Below, one piece after another: positions 17,187 to 26,823 of a stretch of DNA of 64,000 nucleotides. A program made the position numbers and the translations under genes. The stretch comes from Cohnella herbarum (GTDB taxonomy: Bacteria > Bacillota > Bacilli > Paenibacillales > Paenibacillaceae), in the NCBI RefSeq assembly GCF_012849095.1, contig NZ_CP051680.1, positions 4,929,501-4,993,500 on the forward strand, in the 5' to 3' direction. Below the pieces are notes generated by a model that searched no databases, was not told the DNA's origin, and was given only the letters and a program-made list of their open reading frames with translations. The first letter of the stretch is position 1. Each line of letters opens with the position of its first letter.

Positions 17187-17203
17187 TGTTTAATTACTAA
17201 ACA
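17187..17203 (+). promoter_or_regulatory. Dyad operator, probably for the MarR regulator
   Basis: Perfect 6-bp arms TGTTTA (17187-17192) and TAAACA (17198-17203) around a 5-bp centre, directly upstream of the ribosome binding site (AGGAGG at 17207-17212) of the SDR gene. A half copy (TTGTTTAGAAG) precedes it at 17170-17180. The position would let a bound dimer block transcription or initiation. Confidence 0.65.
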
Positions 17204-17223
17204 ATTAGGAGGCGGAAGCGACA

Positions 17224-18069
17224 ATGGGGAAATCGATCGCAATTACAGGGGCATCTACCGGAATCGGGCTGTCGACGGCCCTTCTGTTCGCGAGAAACGG
17301 TTGGACCGTATACGCGGGCACGCGGAACTTGGAACGGGATCGCGGATTGTACGGGGGCGAGGCGAATTTGAACTTCGTGGAAATGGAAGTGACCAGCCCC
17401 GATTCTTTGCAACGGGCTTTCGGGCAGATCGGACAATCGCAAGACCGGTTGGACGTTCTCTTCTGCAATGCCGGATTCGGTTATTTGCGGGCATTGGGTC
17501 AAGCCCCCATGGAAGAAATACAACGCGTCTTCGATACTAACGTCTACGGCGTCATTAACACGATCCAAGCAGCGCTTCCTCTTCTGCGCCAATCCGAAGC
17601 AGGACATATCATCGCGACTTCGAGCGTTGGCGGGTTGGTCGGCCAGCCCTTCAACGAAATATATTGCGCCAGCAAATTCGCCGTAGAAGGACTGCTTGAA
17701 AGTATGGCCACTTATTATAAACCGTTATTCAACATCGATATTACGTTGCTTGAGCCCGGCGCCATCGCTACCGCGTTCACCCAAACGGTCTTTAATCACC
17801 TCGGCAGTACGGGAGGCCTTCTGGAAGACGAATACAGACCGCTTATCGATGCTTATATCGAACAGTTCTCCAAACGAAATTCAATTCCGCAAACTTCCGA
17901 ATCCGTCGCCGAGCTCGTGTTGGATTTAGTAAACAGGGAGGTCAAACCGCTTAGGCTGCGCACGTCGGATGCCGCGGAGAGGTTTGCCGCCCATAAGACG
18001 GAAACGGATCCTACCGGCATCGAGGGAGTAGCCAAAGTCCGGAAGCTTCAGCTAGGCTTGCCCAACTAA
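17224..18069 (+). CDS. Short-chain dehydrogenase/reductase
   Basis: A 281-residue classical SDR. The cofactor motif TGASTGIG is at 8-15, NAG at about 87, the catalytic Ser in TSSVGG, and the Tyr/Lys pair in YCASK. The C-terminal part is longer than the 250-residue core, as in SDRs of the retinol/17-beta type. It reduces or oxidises a small carbonyl or alcohol with NAD(P)H; substrate unknown. A MarR-type dyad overlaps its leader, so it is probably induced by a ligand of the neighbouring regulator. Confidence 0.88.
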   Translation: MGKSIAITGASTGIGLSTALLFARNGWTVYAGTRNLERDRGLYGGEANLNFVEMEVTSPDSLQRAFGQIGQSQDRLDVLFCNAGFGYLRALGQAPMEEIQRVFDTNVYGVINTIQAALPLLRQSEAGHIIATSSVGGLVGQPFNEIYCASKFAVEGLLESMATYYKPLFNIDITLLEPGAIATAFTQTVFNHLGSTGGLLEDEYRPLIDAYIEQFSKRNSIPQTSESVAELVLDLVNREVKPLRLRTSDAAERFAAHKTETDPTGIEGVAKVRKLQLGLPN

Positions 18070-18090
18070 GTAACGGTTCGGCCAAGGAAA

Positions 18091-18133
18091 CGGAAAGAGG
18101 TCTACCCTGAACCGATGGGCGGACCTCTTTCCG
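18091..18133. terminator. Shared terminator between convergent SDR and alcohol dehydrogenase genes
   Basis: A 12-bp perfect stem, CGGAAAGAGGTC (18091-18102) and GACCTCTTTCCG (18122-18133). The tail is T-rich only on the minus strand (TTTCCTT), so it acts best for the dehydrogenase transcript. Confidence 0.7.
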
Positions 18134-18165
18134 TTAGCGCGTATATCGTCTGGATCGCGCGCTTA

Positions 18166-19329
18166 TTACAAACTCGCGGTCAGGATGCTGACGACATCGT
18201 CCTTCGTCAGTTGCTTAAAGGAACCGATCGGACCGAATTGCGTGGCCTCCTCGGCCATCCGATCCAGGTGCTCGTCGTTAATGCCCAGTTCCCTTAGAGT
18301 GGCAGGCGCGCCGATCCGCGTGAAGTACGCGCGAGTCGCTTCGATGCCTTCCAGCGCGATTTCTTCGTCGTTCTTTCCTTGCGGATCGACATGCCACACG
18401 CGCAAGGCATATTGGACGAACTTGCCTACTCGTTCCTTATAGACATGTTTCATCCAATTCGGGAATAGAATCGCCAATCCCGCACCGTGAGCGATATCAT
18501 AGATCGCGCTCACTTCATGCTCGATCCCGTGCGTTGCCCAGTCGGTTGTAACTCCCGTAGGCAAAGTGCCGTTCAAGGCGTAAGTCCCCGCGAGCAGCAG
18601 ATTAGCGCGCGCGTCGTAATCCGTGCCGTCCGCGATCGCCTTCTCTCCGTTCTCGATAACCGTAAGCAGGATAGATTCGGCAAACCGCTCTTGCAAGGGA
18701 ATATCCGTCGTTAAGCTGAAATATTGCTCGAACACGTGCGACATGATATCAACGATGCCGTTGACCGTTTGATCAACCGGCACGGTATAGGTAAGCTTCG
18801 GATCAAGGATAGAAAATTTCGGATAGATGAGCTTGCTGCCCATCCCCCGCTTCTGCTTCGTCTCCCAGTTGGAGATGACGGCATTCCCGTTCATTTCGGA
18901 CCCGGTCGCCGCCAGTGTCAGCACGGTACCGATCGGCAACGCGTCTTGAATGGTCGCGCGATGAATCGTGAAGTCCCAGACGTCTCCTCCATGCTTGGCG
19001 CCTGCGGCGATGGCTTTCGCCGCATCGAGCACGCTGCCGCCTCCGACCGCTAGAACGAACTCGATATTCTCCGTACGGCAAATGTCGATCCCCTTGTTAA
19101 CCGTAGTTAGGCGCGGATTCGGCTCGATTCCCGGGAGCTCGTGAACGGTTGCTCCGATTTCGTTCAGCCGGAACAGGACGTCGTCGTAAAGACCCGATTT
19201 CTTAATGCTTCCTCCGCCGTATACGAGCAAGATCCGCGTGCCGTACGGTTTAACTAATTCGCCAAGCTGCTTAACCTTATCCGCTCCGAAGATCAGCTTA
19301 GTCGGATTATACAACTCGAATGCGTTCAT
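18166..19329 (-). CDS. Iron-containing alcohol dehydrogenase, butanol dehydrogenase type
   Basis: A 387-residue group III alcohol dehydrogenase like B. subtilis YugJ/YugK and clostridial BdhA. The N-terminus [12 protein letters not shown] and the nucleotide-binding [13 protein letters not shown] are visible. Candidate metal ligands are the Asp and His of VDIMSHVFE and the His residues in [17 protein letters not shown]. It interconverts aldehydes and primary alcohols with NAD(P)H. It is monocistronic, bounded by the shared terminator downstream and the MFS gene upstream. An AGGAGGG box lies upstream of the ATG. Confidence 0.92.
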   Translation of the reverse strand: MNAFELYNPTKLIFGADKVKQLGELVKPYGTRILLVYGGGSIKKSGLYDDVLFRLNEIGATVHELPGIEPNPRLTTVNKGIDICRTENIEFVLAVGGGSVLDAAKAIAAGAKHGGDVWDFTIHRATIQDALPIGTVLTLAATGSEMNGNAVISNWETKQKRGMGSKLIYPKFSILDPKLTYTVPVDQTVNGIVDIMSHVFEQYFSLTTDIPLQERFAESILLTVIENGEKAIADGTDYDARANLLLAGTYALNGTLPTGVTTDWATHGIEHEVSAIYDIAHGAGLAILFPNWMKHVYKERVGKFVQYALRVWHVDPQGKNDEEIALEGIEATRAYFTRIGAPATLRELGINDEHLDRMAEEATQFGPIGSFKQLTKDDVVSILTASL

Positions 19330-19447
19330 GCTCTGTATTCCCTCCTAGACCCAATGAGATATGTTGCCTATTACATAGTGTACCACTATCCGGGAAAACA
19401 AGCATGCCATAGCATGTTCGATGTCGAATCGATTTTTTAAATAACAT

Positions 19448-20659
19448 CTATACGGCTTGCTTCCGCGGACTTTCGGTTTCGTTCCATCGTCCCTGCTTCA
19501 AGCGTTGCTCGTAGATAGAATAAATGACCAAGAACGCGATGAAGAAAACGCTGGAGGTCAAATACATCGTTGCGTAATTCGTCCAGGCGACCACGAAGCC
19601 GAGTACGATCGCCCCGAAGCCGATGCCTAGATCGAACGCGTTGTAGAAGGTCGCGGTCGCTACGCCCCTGCGATGCGGCTCCACCCTGTCGATGACCCAA
19701 GCCTGCAATGCCGGGAACATCGCCCCTAGACCTGCGCCATAGAATACGCCCGATACCATCAGCATGGCCGTAGTATCGGTAAAATACAGCAGAATACATC
19801 CGATGATGCATAAAACCGCCGATGGAAACAACACCCAGAAGCGACCTTTCGTATCGAAGATCCTGCCGCTAACGAACCGAATCAAGAACTCGCTCAAAGC
19901 GACCACCAGGAAGAAGTAGCCGATGTTCTGCACGCCTGTTTCCTTGCCGAACAAGGTAATGAAGCTGAGTATTCCTCCGAAGGACAGCCCCATTAACAAA
20001 CCGAGCAAGGAGGGCATAAGCGCCTTCGGCTCTATGAACCGGTGCCACCATGGCATAGGCTCCGCCGTTATCCTCCGAGCAGCACTGTCCCCGGGCACAC
20101 TCGAATCGCTCTTTACGAATGCGGTCAATATTCCCGCTAACGCTAAAATAACCGCTCCTACGATGAACATCGTTGGAAATCCGAACGATTCCATTAGCCA
20201 AATGCCAAGGAAAGGTCCGATCGATATCGCGACCGCGTTTCCCGTTCCGAAAATCCCGAGACCCTCGCCCCGCCGCGAAGCGGGGATGATGTCGGAAGCA
20301 ACGGTACCGTACAGCGTCGTGGAAATTCCGAATCCGACCCCGTGCACGATACGCAGCGCGAGCATGACCGCGATCGTGGCGGCCGCAAGATAACTCGCCG
20401 TCCCGATCAGACAAATCGCCACTCCGGCGATCAGCAGCCCTTTCTTGCCGAACTTATCCGAAGCAACTCCGACGAATAGACGCAGGAATACCGCCGAGAA
20501 CGTAAACAGCCCGATGATGAGCCCTACTTCCGTATCTGTGCCTCCCTTATCCTTGGCGAATATCGGAAGCGTAGGCAGCAACATCTCTAAGGCAAGAAAT
20601 AAAAATAAGTTCGATAAGATCAGCAAAATAAAATTTCTGGACCAAAGCGATTCCTTCAA
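19448..20659 (-). CDS. MFS transporter, drug-efflux type
   Basis: A 403-residue, 12-helix major facilitator. It starts at TTG (20659) with AAAGGA 9 nt upstream. Motif A in the first cytoplasmic loop is [16 protein letters not shown], and motif C-like [27 protein letters not shown] follows. These are features of the DHA-type proton antiporters. The C-terminus is basic ([14 protein letters not shown]). It is divergent from the chemoreceptor gene; no specific regulator is adjacent. Substrate unknown. Confidence 0.87.
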   Translation of the reverse strand: MKESLWSRNFILLILSNLFLFLALEMLLPTLPIFAKDKGGTDTEVGLIIGLFTFSAVFLRLFVGVASDKFGKKGLLIAGVAICLIGTASYLAAATIAVMLALRIVHGVGFGISTTLYGTVASDIIPASRRGEGLGIFGTGNAVAISIGPFLGIWLMESFGFPTMFIVGAVILALAGILTAFVKSDSSVPGDSAARRITAEPMPWWHRFIEPKALMPSLLGLLMGLSFGGILSFITLFGKETGVQNIGYFFLVVALSEFLIRFVSGRIFDTKGRFWVLFPSAVLCIIGCILLYFTDTTAMLMVSGVFYGAGLGAMFPALQAWVIDRVEPHRRGVATATFYNAFDLGIGFGAIVLGFVVAWTNYATMYLTSSVFFIAFLVIYSIYEQRLKQGRWNETESPRKQAV

Positions 20660-20752
20660 TATTCAGGTTCCTTTCTTACAATCAATTGTCGAACAGCGGA
20701 GGGGTATGGTATTGTTTTCCTATCTATATTCATTAGCGGAAGGCGGATTACC

Positions 20753-22219
20753 TTGGTTTTCAATGAAACGTTGCATCGCAGAAATACGCTTCTCGTGAAA
20801 GTAATATGGGGAATGCTCGTTCTCGGAATAGTCGTCGACGTGCTGACCGATGCTCCTACCAGTTCCATAATCGTGCTTGCGATCGTGGGCACCCTAGCTT
20901 GCGGACTGGCCACGTTGCTTACTTACAAGCGTTGGCTTTCCGAATACGTCATGTATTTTATATCCGGGATCATTACGGTTCTCACCGTATTGTTGATTAT
21001 CACGGGACCTGTCATTACGACTTACTCCCTCGTCTATATCAATCTCGCGATCATGACCTTGTACAGTAATTCCAAGTCGATCGCTTTCTCGGGATTGTCG
21101 GGCGCTGCGGTTACGATTTGCTTCTTCCTAAGCTCCTATAAAGATGAATTGTTCGGAGATTCGGATCCGTTCACGATGCTCATGTATTTAGTGCTCATCG
21201 CCGTTCCTCTTTACGCTTCGGCCAAATTCAGCGAAAGATTGCAATCCGAAGCTTCCTCTCAGCGGGAACAAGCCGTCATCGAACGCAATCGGGCTCAGGG
21301 AATCGTCGACAACGTCTCGGCTTCCCTCTCCACCCTGAATGAATTCAGCTCGAATCTGAAAGCGAACATGACCTCGACCAGTACGATATCCAAAGACGTG
21401 ACCGCAGCTTTCTCCGAGGTCACATCCGGCCTTGAGACGCAAACTTCAAGCATAACGGACATTAGCGAAGCCATTCGTTTCATCGGACAAGAGGTCGCCT
21501 CTCTGGCCGACCGTTCAACCGGAATGAAAGAACTTGCGGATCTTTCCGTCTCTCTCGCGAACGTCGGCAGTCAAGATGCGGCAGCGCTCGAATTGCATAT
21601 GAGCCACGTGAACGAAACGATCGGTACGTCCGCTATGCTGATGAACGAATTGAACGAGCACAATAAGAAGATCGGGGATATCGTCTCGGCAATCAAAGCC
21701 ATTTCGTACCAGACGAATCTGCTCGCCCTTAACGCAGCCATAGAAGCAGCGCGCGCCGGGGAGCACGGTAAGGGATTCGCGGTCGTTTCCCAAGAAATCC
21801 GTAAGCTCGCCGAATCTTCCAAACAATCTACCGAGCAGATCGAGTCGATTCTCGATCGCATTAGCTCGAAGACGACCGAAGCCGTAGACCAGGTTTTACA
21901 AGGTCAACAAAATGTAGAGGAAAGCAGCGCCGCCGTCCGGAAGGTCGCGGAAATCATGCGTTCGCTGTCCGACGGTTCGAATAACGTCGAGCGGCAATCC
22001 GGCGAGGTCAACCGTTCCGCTGACGATCTGCTTCGGCAATACAATAAGATTACCGATCAAATCGTCACGATCGCAGGAACGACGGCTCAGAACATGGCGT
22101 CGATTCAAGAGATGTCCGCTAGCATGATTACGCAGGATACGCGACTCGGCGACATCGCGGAGAGTTTCCTGCAATTAGACAAGCTGGCCTCCGACTTAAC
22201 CAAAATGACTGAACGTTAA
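20753..22219 (+). CDS. Methyl-accepting chemotaxis protein
   Basis: A 488-residue receptor starting at TTG (20753), with GGCGG upstream. The first 170 residues hold about five to six membrane helices and little extracellular sequence, so sensing is probably within or at the membrane. There is no HAMP domain. A long coiled coil follows, and the signalling tip is at about 320-345 ([20 protein letters not shown]), which contacts CheA and CheW. Pairs of Glu/Gln near [17 protein letters not shown] and QEMSAS are candidate methylation sites. The gene ends with a strong terminator. No other chemotaxis gene is nearby. Confidence 0.9.
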   Translation: MVFNETLHRRNTLLVKVIWGMLVLGIVVDVLTDAPTSSIIVLAIVGTLACGLATLLTYKRWLSEYVMYFISGIITVLTVLLIITGPVITTYSLVYINLAIMTLYSNSKSIAFSGLSGAAVTICFFLSSYKDELFGDSDPFTMLMYLVLIAVPLYASAKFSERLQSEASSQREQAVIERNRAQGIVDNVSASLSTLNEFSSNLKANMTSTSTISKDVTAAFSEVTSGLETQTSSITDISEAIRFIGQEVASLADRSTGMKELADLSVSLANVGSQDAAALELHMSHVNETIGTSAMLMNELNEHNKKIGDIVSAIKAISYQTNLLALNAAIEAARAGEHGKGFAVVSQEIRKLAESSKQSTEQIESILDRISSKTTEAVDQVLQGQQNVEESSAAVRKVAEIMRSLSDGSNNVERQSGEVNRSADDLLRQYNKITDQIVTIAGTTAQNMASIQEMSASMITQDTRLGDIAESFLQLDKLASDLTKMTER

Positions 22220-22245
22220 GCAGTACAAACAAGCCAACCATTAAA

Positions 22246-22286
22246 GCCCCGGTGTCCGCCGTTATCGCGGAACCGGGGCCTTTTTT
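22246..22286 (+). terminator. Terminator of the chemoreceptor gene
   Basis: Arms GCCCCGGT (22246-22253) and ACCGGGGC (22272-22279), followed by TTTTTT after one C. It also faces the end of the small membrane protein gene on the other strand, where the T-run is poor. Confidence 0.85.
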
Positions 22287-22290
22287 CTTG

Positions 22291-22575
22291 TTACTCGACT
22301 TCGCGAAGAAGCTTCTCTACCGCCGATAACCTCGCGCGAATTTCCTTCAGCTCCTGAAGCACTTGGTTTTGCCCGTCTTTCATCTGCTGTTGAACGTACA
22401 AGGACGACTCGGCAAGCTGGCGGTAATGCTCTTCTCTTGCAATATCTCCGGCATTCATTAACTCCATATGCTTCGTTTTGAATTTCTGTTGAATGCTCAC
22501 GATCGCAATCGTAGCCCCGGACAGTAGAAACATAAACCCGAACCCCATACCTAAGTAGCCATACAGATTATCCAT
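22291..22575 (-). CDS. Small membrane protein with PspB-like coiled coil
   Basis: A 94-residue protein: one membrane helix (about 5-27, YLGMGFGFMFLLSGATIAIVS), then a basic stretch and a cytoplasmic coiled coil ending in LKEIRARLSAVEKLLREVE. The order helix, coiled coil and closing R-x-R-x-x-x-x-E-K-L-L-x-E-x-E resembles PspB of the phage-shock system, though I cannot claim homology by eye. The start codon shares one base with the stop of the ArsR gene (TAATG), so it is the coupled second gene of a regulator-effector pair. The function is unknown. Confidence 0.75.
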   Translation of the reverse strand: MDNLYGYLGMGFGFMFLLSGATIAIVSIQQKFKTKHMELMNAGDIAREEHYRQLAESSLYVQQQMKDGQNQVLQELKEIRARLSAVEKLLREVE

Positions 22576-22928
22576 TATTGTTCTTCCTCCTTTGATATTT
22601 GACCATCCGCTAGGGATGAGGATGCTCGATCGTTCAACTTGCGCGCCGCATCCGTTATGGACTCCGGCGTGATGCGATAGTCGAATTCGGTTAATTCGTA
22701 ATACTTCATCGCTTTACCGTCTTCCGACAACTCCAGATTCCCGGCCACTAGTCCCGCCGTCTCCAATCTCTGCAAGTGCATATACAGGAGAGGTCTGCTC
22801 ATATTAATTTCCCTGGCAAGCTCGCTGACGTATTTGCGCTTCTCCCTCAAGGAAGCTACGATGCGCAACCGGTGGGGATTGGCCAACGCTTCGAACACCT
22901 GCAACAACCCGTTCTCCGTTGTATCCAT
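22575..22928 (-). CDS. ArsR-family winged-helix regulator
   Basis: A 117-residue regulator. The helix-turn-helix is near VSELAREINMSRPLLYMHLQRLETAGLV, split over residues 33-60, with a wing up to about 80. The metal-binding ELCVCDL box of classical ArsR proteins is absent, so it is probably not a metal sensor. The C-terminus is acidic and flexible. An 18-bp dyad (TGTAATA-n4-TATTACA) lies 43-60 bp upstream of the start and is a likely autoregulatory operator. It is coupled to the small membrane protein gene downstream. Confidence 0.85.
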   Translation of the reverse strand: MDTTENGLLQVFEALANPHRLRIVASLREKRKYVSELAREINMSRPLLYMHLQRLETAGLVAGNLELSEDGKAMKYYELTEFDYRITPESITDAARKLNDRASSSLADGQISKEEEQ

Positions 22929-22970
22929 GGCAATGACTCCAATTCGTGTTATTCATTCATTTATAACACC

Positions 22971-22988
22971 TGTAATAATAATATTACA
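22971..22988. promoter_or_regulatory. Palindromic operator upstream of the ArsR-type gene
   Basis: Perfect 7-bp arms TGTAATA (22971-22977) and TATTACA (22982-22988) around ATAA, in an AT-rich region 43-60 bp upstream of the regulator start. Length and spacing suit a winged-helix dimer. Confidence 0.6.
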
Positions 22989-23016
22989 TGTGTATCATTT
23001 TGTAAACTGCAATATG

Positions 23017-23059
23017 AAAAAGCCGGCTAACCTCCTTCTAGGGAGCGTTAAACCGGCTT
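23017..23059 (-). terminator. Terminator of the ABC exporter operon
   Basis: Arms AAGCCGG (23020-23026) and CCGGCTT (23053-23059), with an inner CTCC/GGAG pairing; on the minus strand the stem ends in TTTTTC. Confidence 0.82.
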
Positions 23060-23100
23060 AGTATATCGATATCGAATACGAGGTAGCCGCTCGACTGATC

Positions 23101-24858
23101 CTAAGCGGATACGGAAGCTTTCTCGCCTTTTTGCAGCTGATACATTTTATAATAGCGTCCTTCAAGGGCCATCAACTGATTATGCGTTCCCCGTTCGACG
23201 ATCTCGCCGCGATGAAGCACGAGGATCTGGTCCGCGTCTCGAATCGTAGATAACCTGTGGGCGATGATCAGCGTCGTCCGGCCTTCGCTCACGACTTTAA
23301 GCGCTCGTTGAATCAATCCTTCCGTCTCGCTATCAATGCTGGCCGTCGCTTCGTCGAGAATGAGGATCGACGGATCGAATGCCAATGCCCGCGCGAAGGA
23401 GATGAGCTGGCGTTGGCCGGAAGACAGCGTGCTTCCCCGCTCCACCACCTGCTCGTCATAGCCGTGCGGAAGCTGCTCGATGAAGGCGGACGCGCCCACG
23501 TCGGCTAACGCCTTCTTCACCTGGTCTAACGAAATCCGATCGTTGTAGAGGCTGACGTTAAACTTAATATCCCCGGCGAATAAGTAAGGATCCTGCAGCA
23601 CGATGCCCATATGTTGACGCAGCTCTTGCTTGGATAACGTCGTGATGTCGGTACCGTCAACGGTGATCTTGCCCGCGCCCGGTTCATAGAAGCCTAGCAG
23701 CAGATTGATGATAGAGCTTTTGCCGGAGCCCGTATGTCCGACAAGCGCCACCGTTTCGCCCTTGCGCGCCTCGAAGGATATGCCCTTCAATACGTTGTCG
23801 TCGCCATTATATGCGAACGTGACGTCATCGAATTTCACCGCGCCCTCCGGACGCCGATCTTCCTTAGCCTCCTCGACCTCCTTCCCCTCCATATCCATGA
23901 TCGCGAACACCTTCTCCGCGGACACGAACGCTCGCTGGGCATTCGTAAGCTGGTCGAAGATTCCGATGATCGGATTGAAAACGCGGCCCAAGTAATCGAT
24001 GAAGGCATAGAATACGCCGAATTCAAGCAACTCGTTCTGAAGCGACCCGCGCCCGAAATACCATATGACGGATGCGGTCACGAGACTCCCGATCGTGCCC
24101 ACGATATTCCGCGACGACAGGGAAAACACGCGAAACTGCTTAACTTGGTTCACGTAACGGTCCTCGTTCAGCTTCTCGAATTCCTCCAGCGTCACTTTCT
24201 CCCGGCGGAAAGCCTGAATGATCGGCATAACGGCGATCGATTCATTGATCATGGCATTCATATCGCTCAGCCTTGCGCGCATGACGGCTATGTACTTCTT
24301 CGAGTATTTCAGGTGGATGTACATGATCAGCGCGAATAGCGGCGGCAGCGCTAACGTATACAAGGCTAGACGGGCGTCTAGCAGGAACAACGCCACGAAT
24401 ATGCCGGTCAGTTGAACGAAGCTGACGACGAACGTGGCCATGAAGCTCATGAATAAATCGCGAATCGCTTCGGTATCGTTGGCGATGCGCGATACGACCT
24501 GTCCGATCGGCGTGTTGTCGAAGTACCGAAGCGGAATTCTTTGGACGTGCCTCATGAGATCCATTCGCATGTTCTTAATGATTCTGAGCGCGGTCGACTG
24601 CAATAGATAGGATTGCGTAAAATTGCTAAAGCCGGCAACAATGAGAAGTCCGATGTAAAGGGCAAGCAGCACGAGTACGGGGGCCATCTCGTCCGTGCGT
24701 ACCGCTAAGTGCTTATCAATAATCGTCTTGATAATAAAGGGGCCGCCTAATTCTGCTCCGACCGCGGAGCAAAGAATGATCAGGGCTCCTAAAATTCGGT
24801 ATTTGTAGACGAGGGCATAGGAAAGCAACCTTCTCGCCGTTGATCTCTGGGGACTCAT
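23101..24858 (-). CDS. yheH: ABC exporter half-transporter, YheH/BmrD type (canonical Walker B)
   Basis: A 585-residue fusion of six membrane helices (1-320) with an ATPase domain (340-575). Walker A is GHTGSGKSS, and Walker B ILILDEATAS has the catalytic Glu. The signature is LSSGQ instead of LSGGQ. In a heterodimer this subunit supplies the active Walker site and the partner supplies the intact signature. The N-terminal sequence resembles B. subtilis YheH, but the C-terminal extension of that protein is missing. A GAAGGAGG box sits 5 nt before the ATG, and the partner gene lies 41 bp upstream. The family exports drugs or peptides. Confidence 0.9.
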   Translation of the reverse strand: MSPQRSTARRLLSYALVYKYRILGALIILCSAVGAELGGPFIIKTIIDKHLAVRTDEMAPVLVLLALYIGLLIVAGFSNFTQSYLLQSTALRIIKNMRMDLMRHVQRIPLRYFDNTPIGQVVSRIANDTEAIRDLFMSFMATFVVSFVQLTGIFVALFLLDARLALYTLALPPLFALIMYIHLKYSKKYIAVMRARLSDMNAMINESIAVMPIIQAFRREKVTLEEFEKLNEDRYVNQVKQFRVFSLSSRNIVGTIGSLVTASVIWYFGRGSLQNELLEFGVFYAFIDYLGRVFNPIIGIFDQLTNAQRAFVSAEKVFAIMDMEGKEVEEAKEDRRPEGAVKFDDVTFAYNGDDNVLKGISFEARKGETVALVGHTGSGKSSIINLLLGFYEPGAGKITVDGTDITTLSKQELRQHMGIVLQDPYLFAGDIKFNVSLYNDRISLDQVKKALADVGASAFIEQLPHGYDEQVVERGSTLSSGQRQLISFARALAFDPSILILDEATASIDSETEGLIQRALKVVSEGRTTLIIAHRLSTIRDADQILVLHRGEIVERGTHNQLMALEGRYYKMYQLQKGEKASVSA

Positions 24859-24899
24859 AAAGGCCTCCTTCTATAGGTGGGCTCGCGAAGCCTATCGTT

Positions 24900-26642
24900 C
24901 TATTCCTCCAAGCTTGCTTCCATCTGCTGGCGCTCCCACTGCTCCTTATACCAGCCGCCAAGCAGCATTAATTGCTCGTGTGTGCCTTCTTCCCGGATAC
25001 GTCCTTCGTCGAGCACGAGAATCCAATTGGCGTGGCTGACGGCGGACAGGCGGTGCGTCGTGATCAAAGTCGTCTTGCCGGCGCGCTCCCTGCGGATGTG
25101 TCCGATAATCCGACTCTCCGTCCGGGCATCGACCGCGGACAACGAATCGTCCAACAACAAAATTTCCGAATCGATCAGCAAGGCGCGGGCGATGGCGAGC
25201 CGTTGCTTCTGTCCGCCGGATAGCATCACCCCGTTCTCGCCGACGATCGTCTCCAATCCCTCGGGCATCTGGGCGATATCTTGCGTGAAGGATGCCATCT
25301 CGATCGCTCGCGCGATCTCTTCCGATGTTGCATCCGGCTTACCCAACGCGATATTCTCTCTGATTGTCTTGGATAACAGAAGATGCTCCTGAGGAACGTA
25401 AGCGATCCATTGTTTCATCTGGTCCAGCGCGATATTCTCGACGGGGACGTGGGATACGAAAAGCTTCTCCTTATCGATCGGATACTGCCGCAGCAATTGC
25501 TTGAGCAGCGTGCTCTTCCCGCTTCCGGTTTTGCCGACGACTCCTAACGTCTCTCCTCGTTGAAGCCGGAACGATACCTTATCCAGACTCGGGTGATTGG
25601 CGGTCGGATATGTGAAGGTGAGCGACTTCATCTCGATCGCGGTAGGAACGTCCATCCGAACCGGATCAGGGGCATCTTGCATGTCCGCCTTTTCCTCCAA
25701 TACGGTTCCCAACCGACCCGCGGATGCGCTCCCCCGCTGCAAGACGTTAATGAATTCGCCGAAAGAGATCATCGGCCAGATCAGCATTCCTAAATAAATA
25801 TTGAACGAAACCAACTGCCCTAGCGTTATCTCATCATGAAAGACCAAATAAGAGCCGTAAGCGATCCCGATCGTATAGCTCGTTCCGACGATTATCGAGA
25901 TAAGCGGCTGGAATAGCGCATTAAGGATCGATACCCGTTTGTTCTTGTTCATAACGTCCGTCGTCATTTTGTCGAAGGCGCCCAGATCGTGATTTTCCTG
26001 CACGTAGGAGCGAATGACCCGGATGCCCGAGATCGATTCCAGCACATGATCGTTCATGCGCCCGAAAGATTCCTGCGCCGCCATAAATCGTCCTCTCACC
26101 TTGGAGCCCAGCTTGCTAATGACGAGTACGAGAAGAGGCAACGGAATAAGCGCGGCAATCATCAGCTTCGCGCTAATGAAGCTTAGCATCATGACGATGA
26201 CGACCGATGCGCCCACGAGCGTATTGACGAGCGTCATGACGCCGTAACCGGCCGTTTGGCCGATCGCCAGAATATCGTTCGTCGCAAGAGCCATCAGCTG
26301 TCCCGTGCTATTGCGCTGGAAGAACGACGGGGTCATTTTCGACAGATGCTTCAGCAATCTGGACCTTAGCTTCTTCTCTATTATTATGGAATTGCCGAAC
26401 AAGGTCGTTATCCATATGTAGACCATAACGTACAGCAGAAGCGAAAGACCCAGCAGTAGAAGAACGGATTCGTTAAGCTCAGCCGACGTTAGCGTCCCTA
26501 GCTTGATCGCATCTATCGTATTCCCTATCAATCTCGGCGGGATCATGGATAACATGCTGACAATGGTCATTAAACCAATCGCGACCGCGTAGCTGGCCCA
26601 TCTTTCCTTGAAAAACCATTTCAAGCGAATAACGAAAGACAA
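24900..26642 (-). CDS. yheI: ABC exporter half-transporter, YheI/BmrC type (degenerate Walker B)
   Basis: A 580-residue half-transporter starting at TTG (26642), with GAGGAGGGAG upstream. Six helices (1-310) precede the ATPase domain (335-570). Walker A is GKTGSGKST. Walker B reads ILLLDDSLSA, so the catalytic Glu is Asp. The signature LSGGQ is intact. This is the degenerate partner of a heterodimeric exporter such as BmrCD, and the defects of the two subunits fall in the same composite site. B. subtilis bmrCD is controlled by a leader-peptide attenuator. The 180 bp upstream here show no clear leader of that kind. Confidence 0.9.
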   Translation of the reverse strand: MSFVIRLKWFFKERWASYAVAIGLMTIVSMLSMIPPRLIGNTIDAIKLGTLTSAELNESVLLLLGLSLLLYVMVYIWITTLFGNSIIIEKKLRSRLLKHLSKMTPSFFQRNSTGQLMALATNDILAIGQTAGYGVMTLVNTLVGASVVIVMMLSFISAKLMIAALIPLPLLVLVISKLGSKVRGRFMAAQESFGRMNDHVLESISGIRVIRSYVQENHDLGAFDKMTTDVMNKNKRVSILNALFQPLISIIVGTSYTIGIAYGSYLVFHDEITLGQLVSFNIYLGMLIWPMISFGEFINVLQRGSASAGRLGTVLEEKADMQDAPDPVRMDVPTAIEMKSLTFTYPTANHPSLDKVSFRLQRGETLGVVGKTGSGKSTLLKQLLRQYPIDKEKLFVSHVPVENIALDQMKQWIAYVPQEHLLLSKTIRENIALGKPDATSEEIARAIEMASFTQDIAQMPEGLETIVGENGVMLSGGQKQRLAIARALLIDSEILLLDDSLSAVDARTESRIIGHIRRERAGKTTLITTHRLSAVSHANWILVLDEGRIREEGTHEQLMLLGGWYKEQWERQQMEASLEE

Positions 26643-26823
26643 CGTTCTCCCTCCTCATTTCCATTTTTTATGCGCATGTCTCGATATTACCGTTTCAACC
26701 AGATGAAGTCTACGCGAACAGTTAAAATAAGCGGCGGATATTTTCCGTCTCCCCAAGTCGCCTATTTCCTGCCAACTACATACTTTATATTTATTGATTC
26801 GCCTACGAAGGCAGGGGTAGCCT

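Noticed and set aside
19400..19420. A CATGC/GCATG hairpin after the MFS gene as a terminator.
   Set aside because: The stem is only 5 bp and the following T-run is broken (CTTGTTTTCC); too weak to list.
23734..24339. A 201-codon plus-strand open frame.
   Set aside because: It is antisense to the yheH-like ABC exporter gene, whose motifs are clear.
26643..26823. A BmrB-like leader-peptide attenuator ahead of the exporter operon.
   Set aside because: No short open frame followed by a terminator-antiterminator pair could be drawn; only a weak stem near 26740-26765 was seen.
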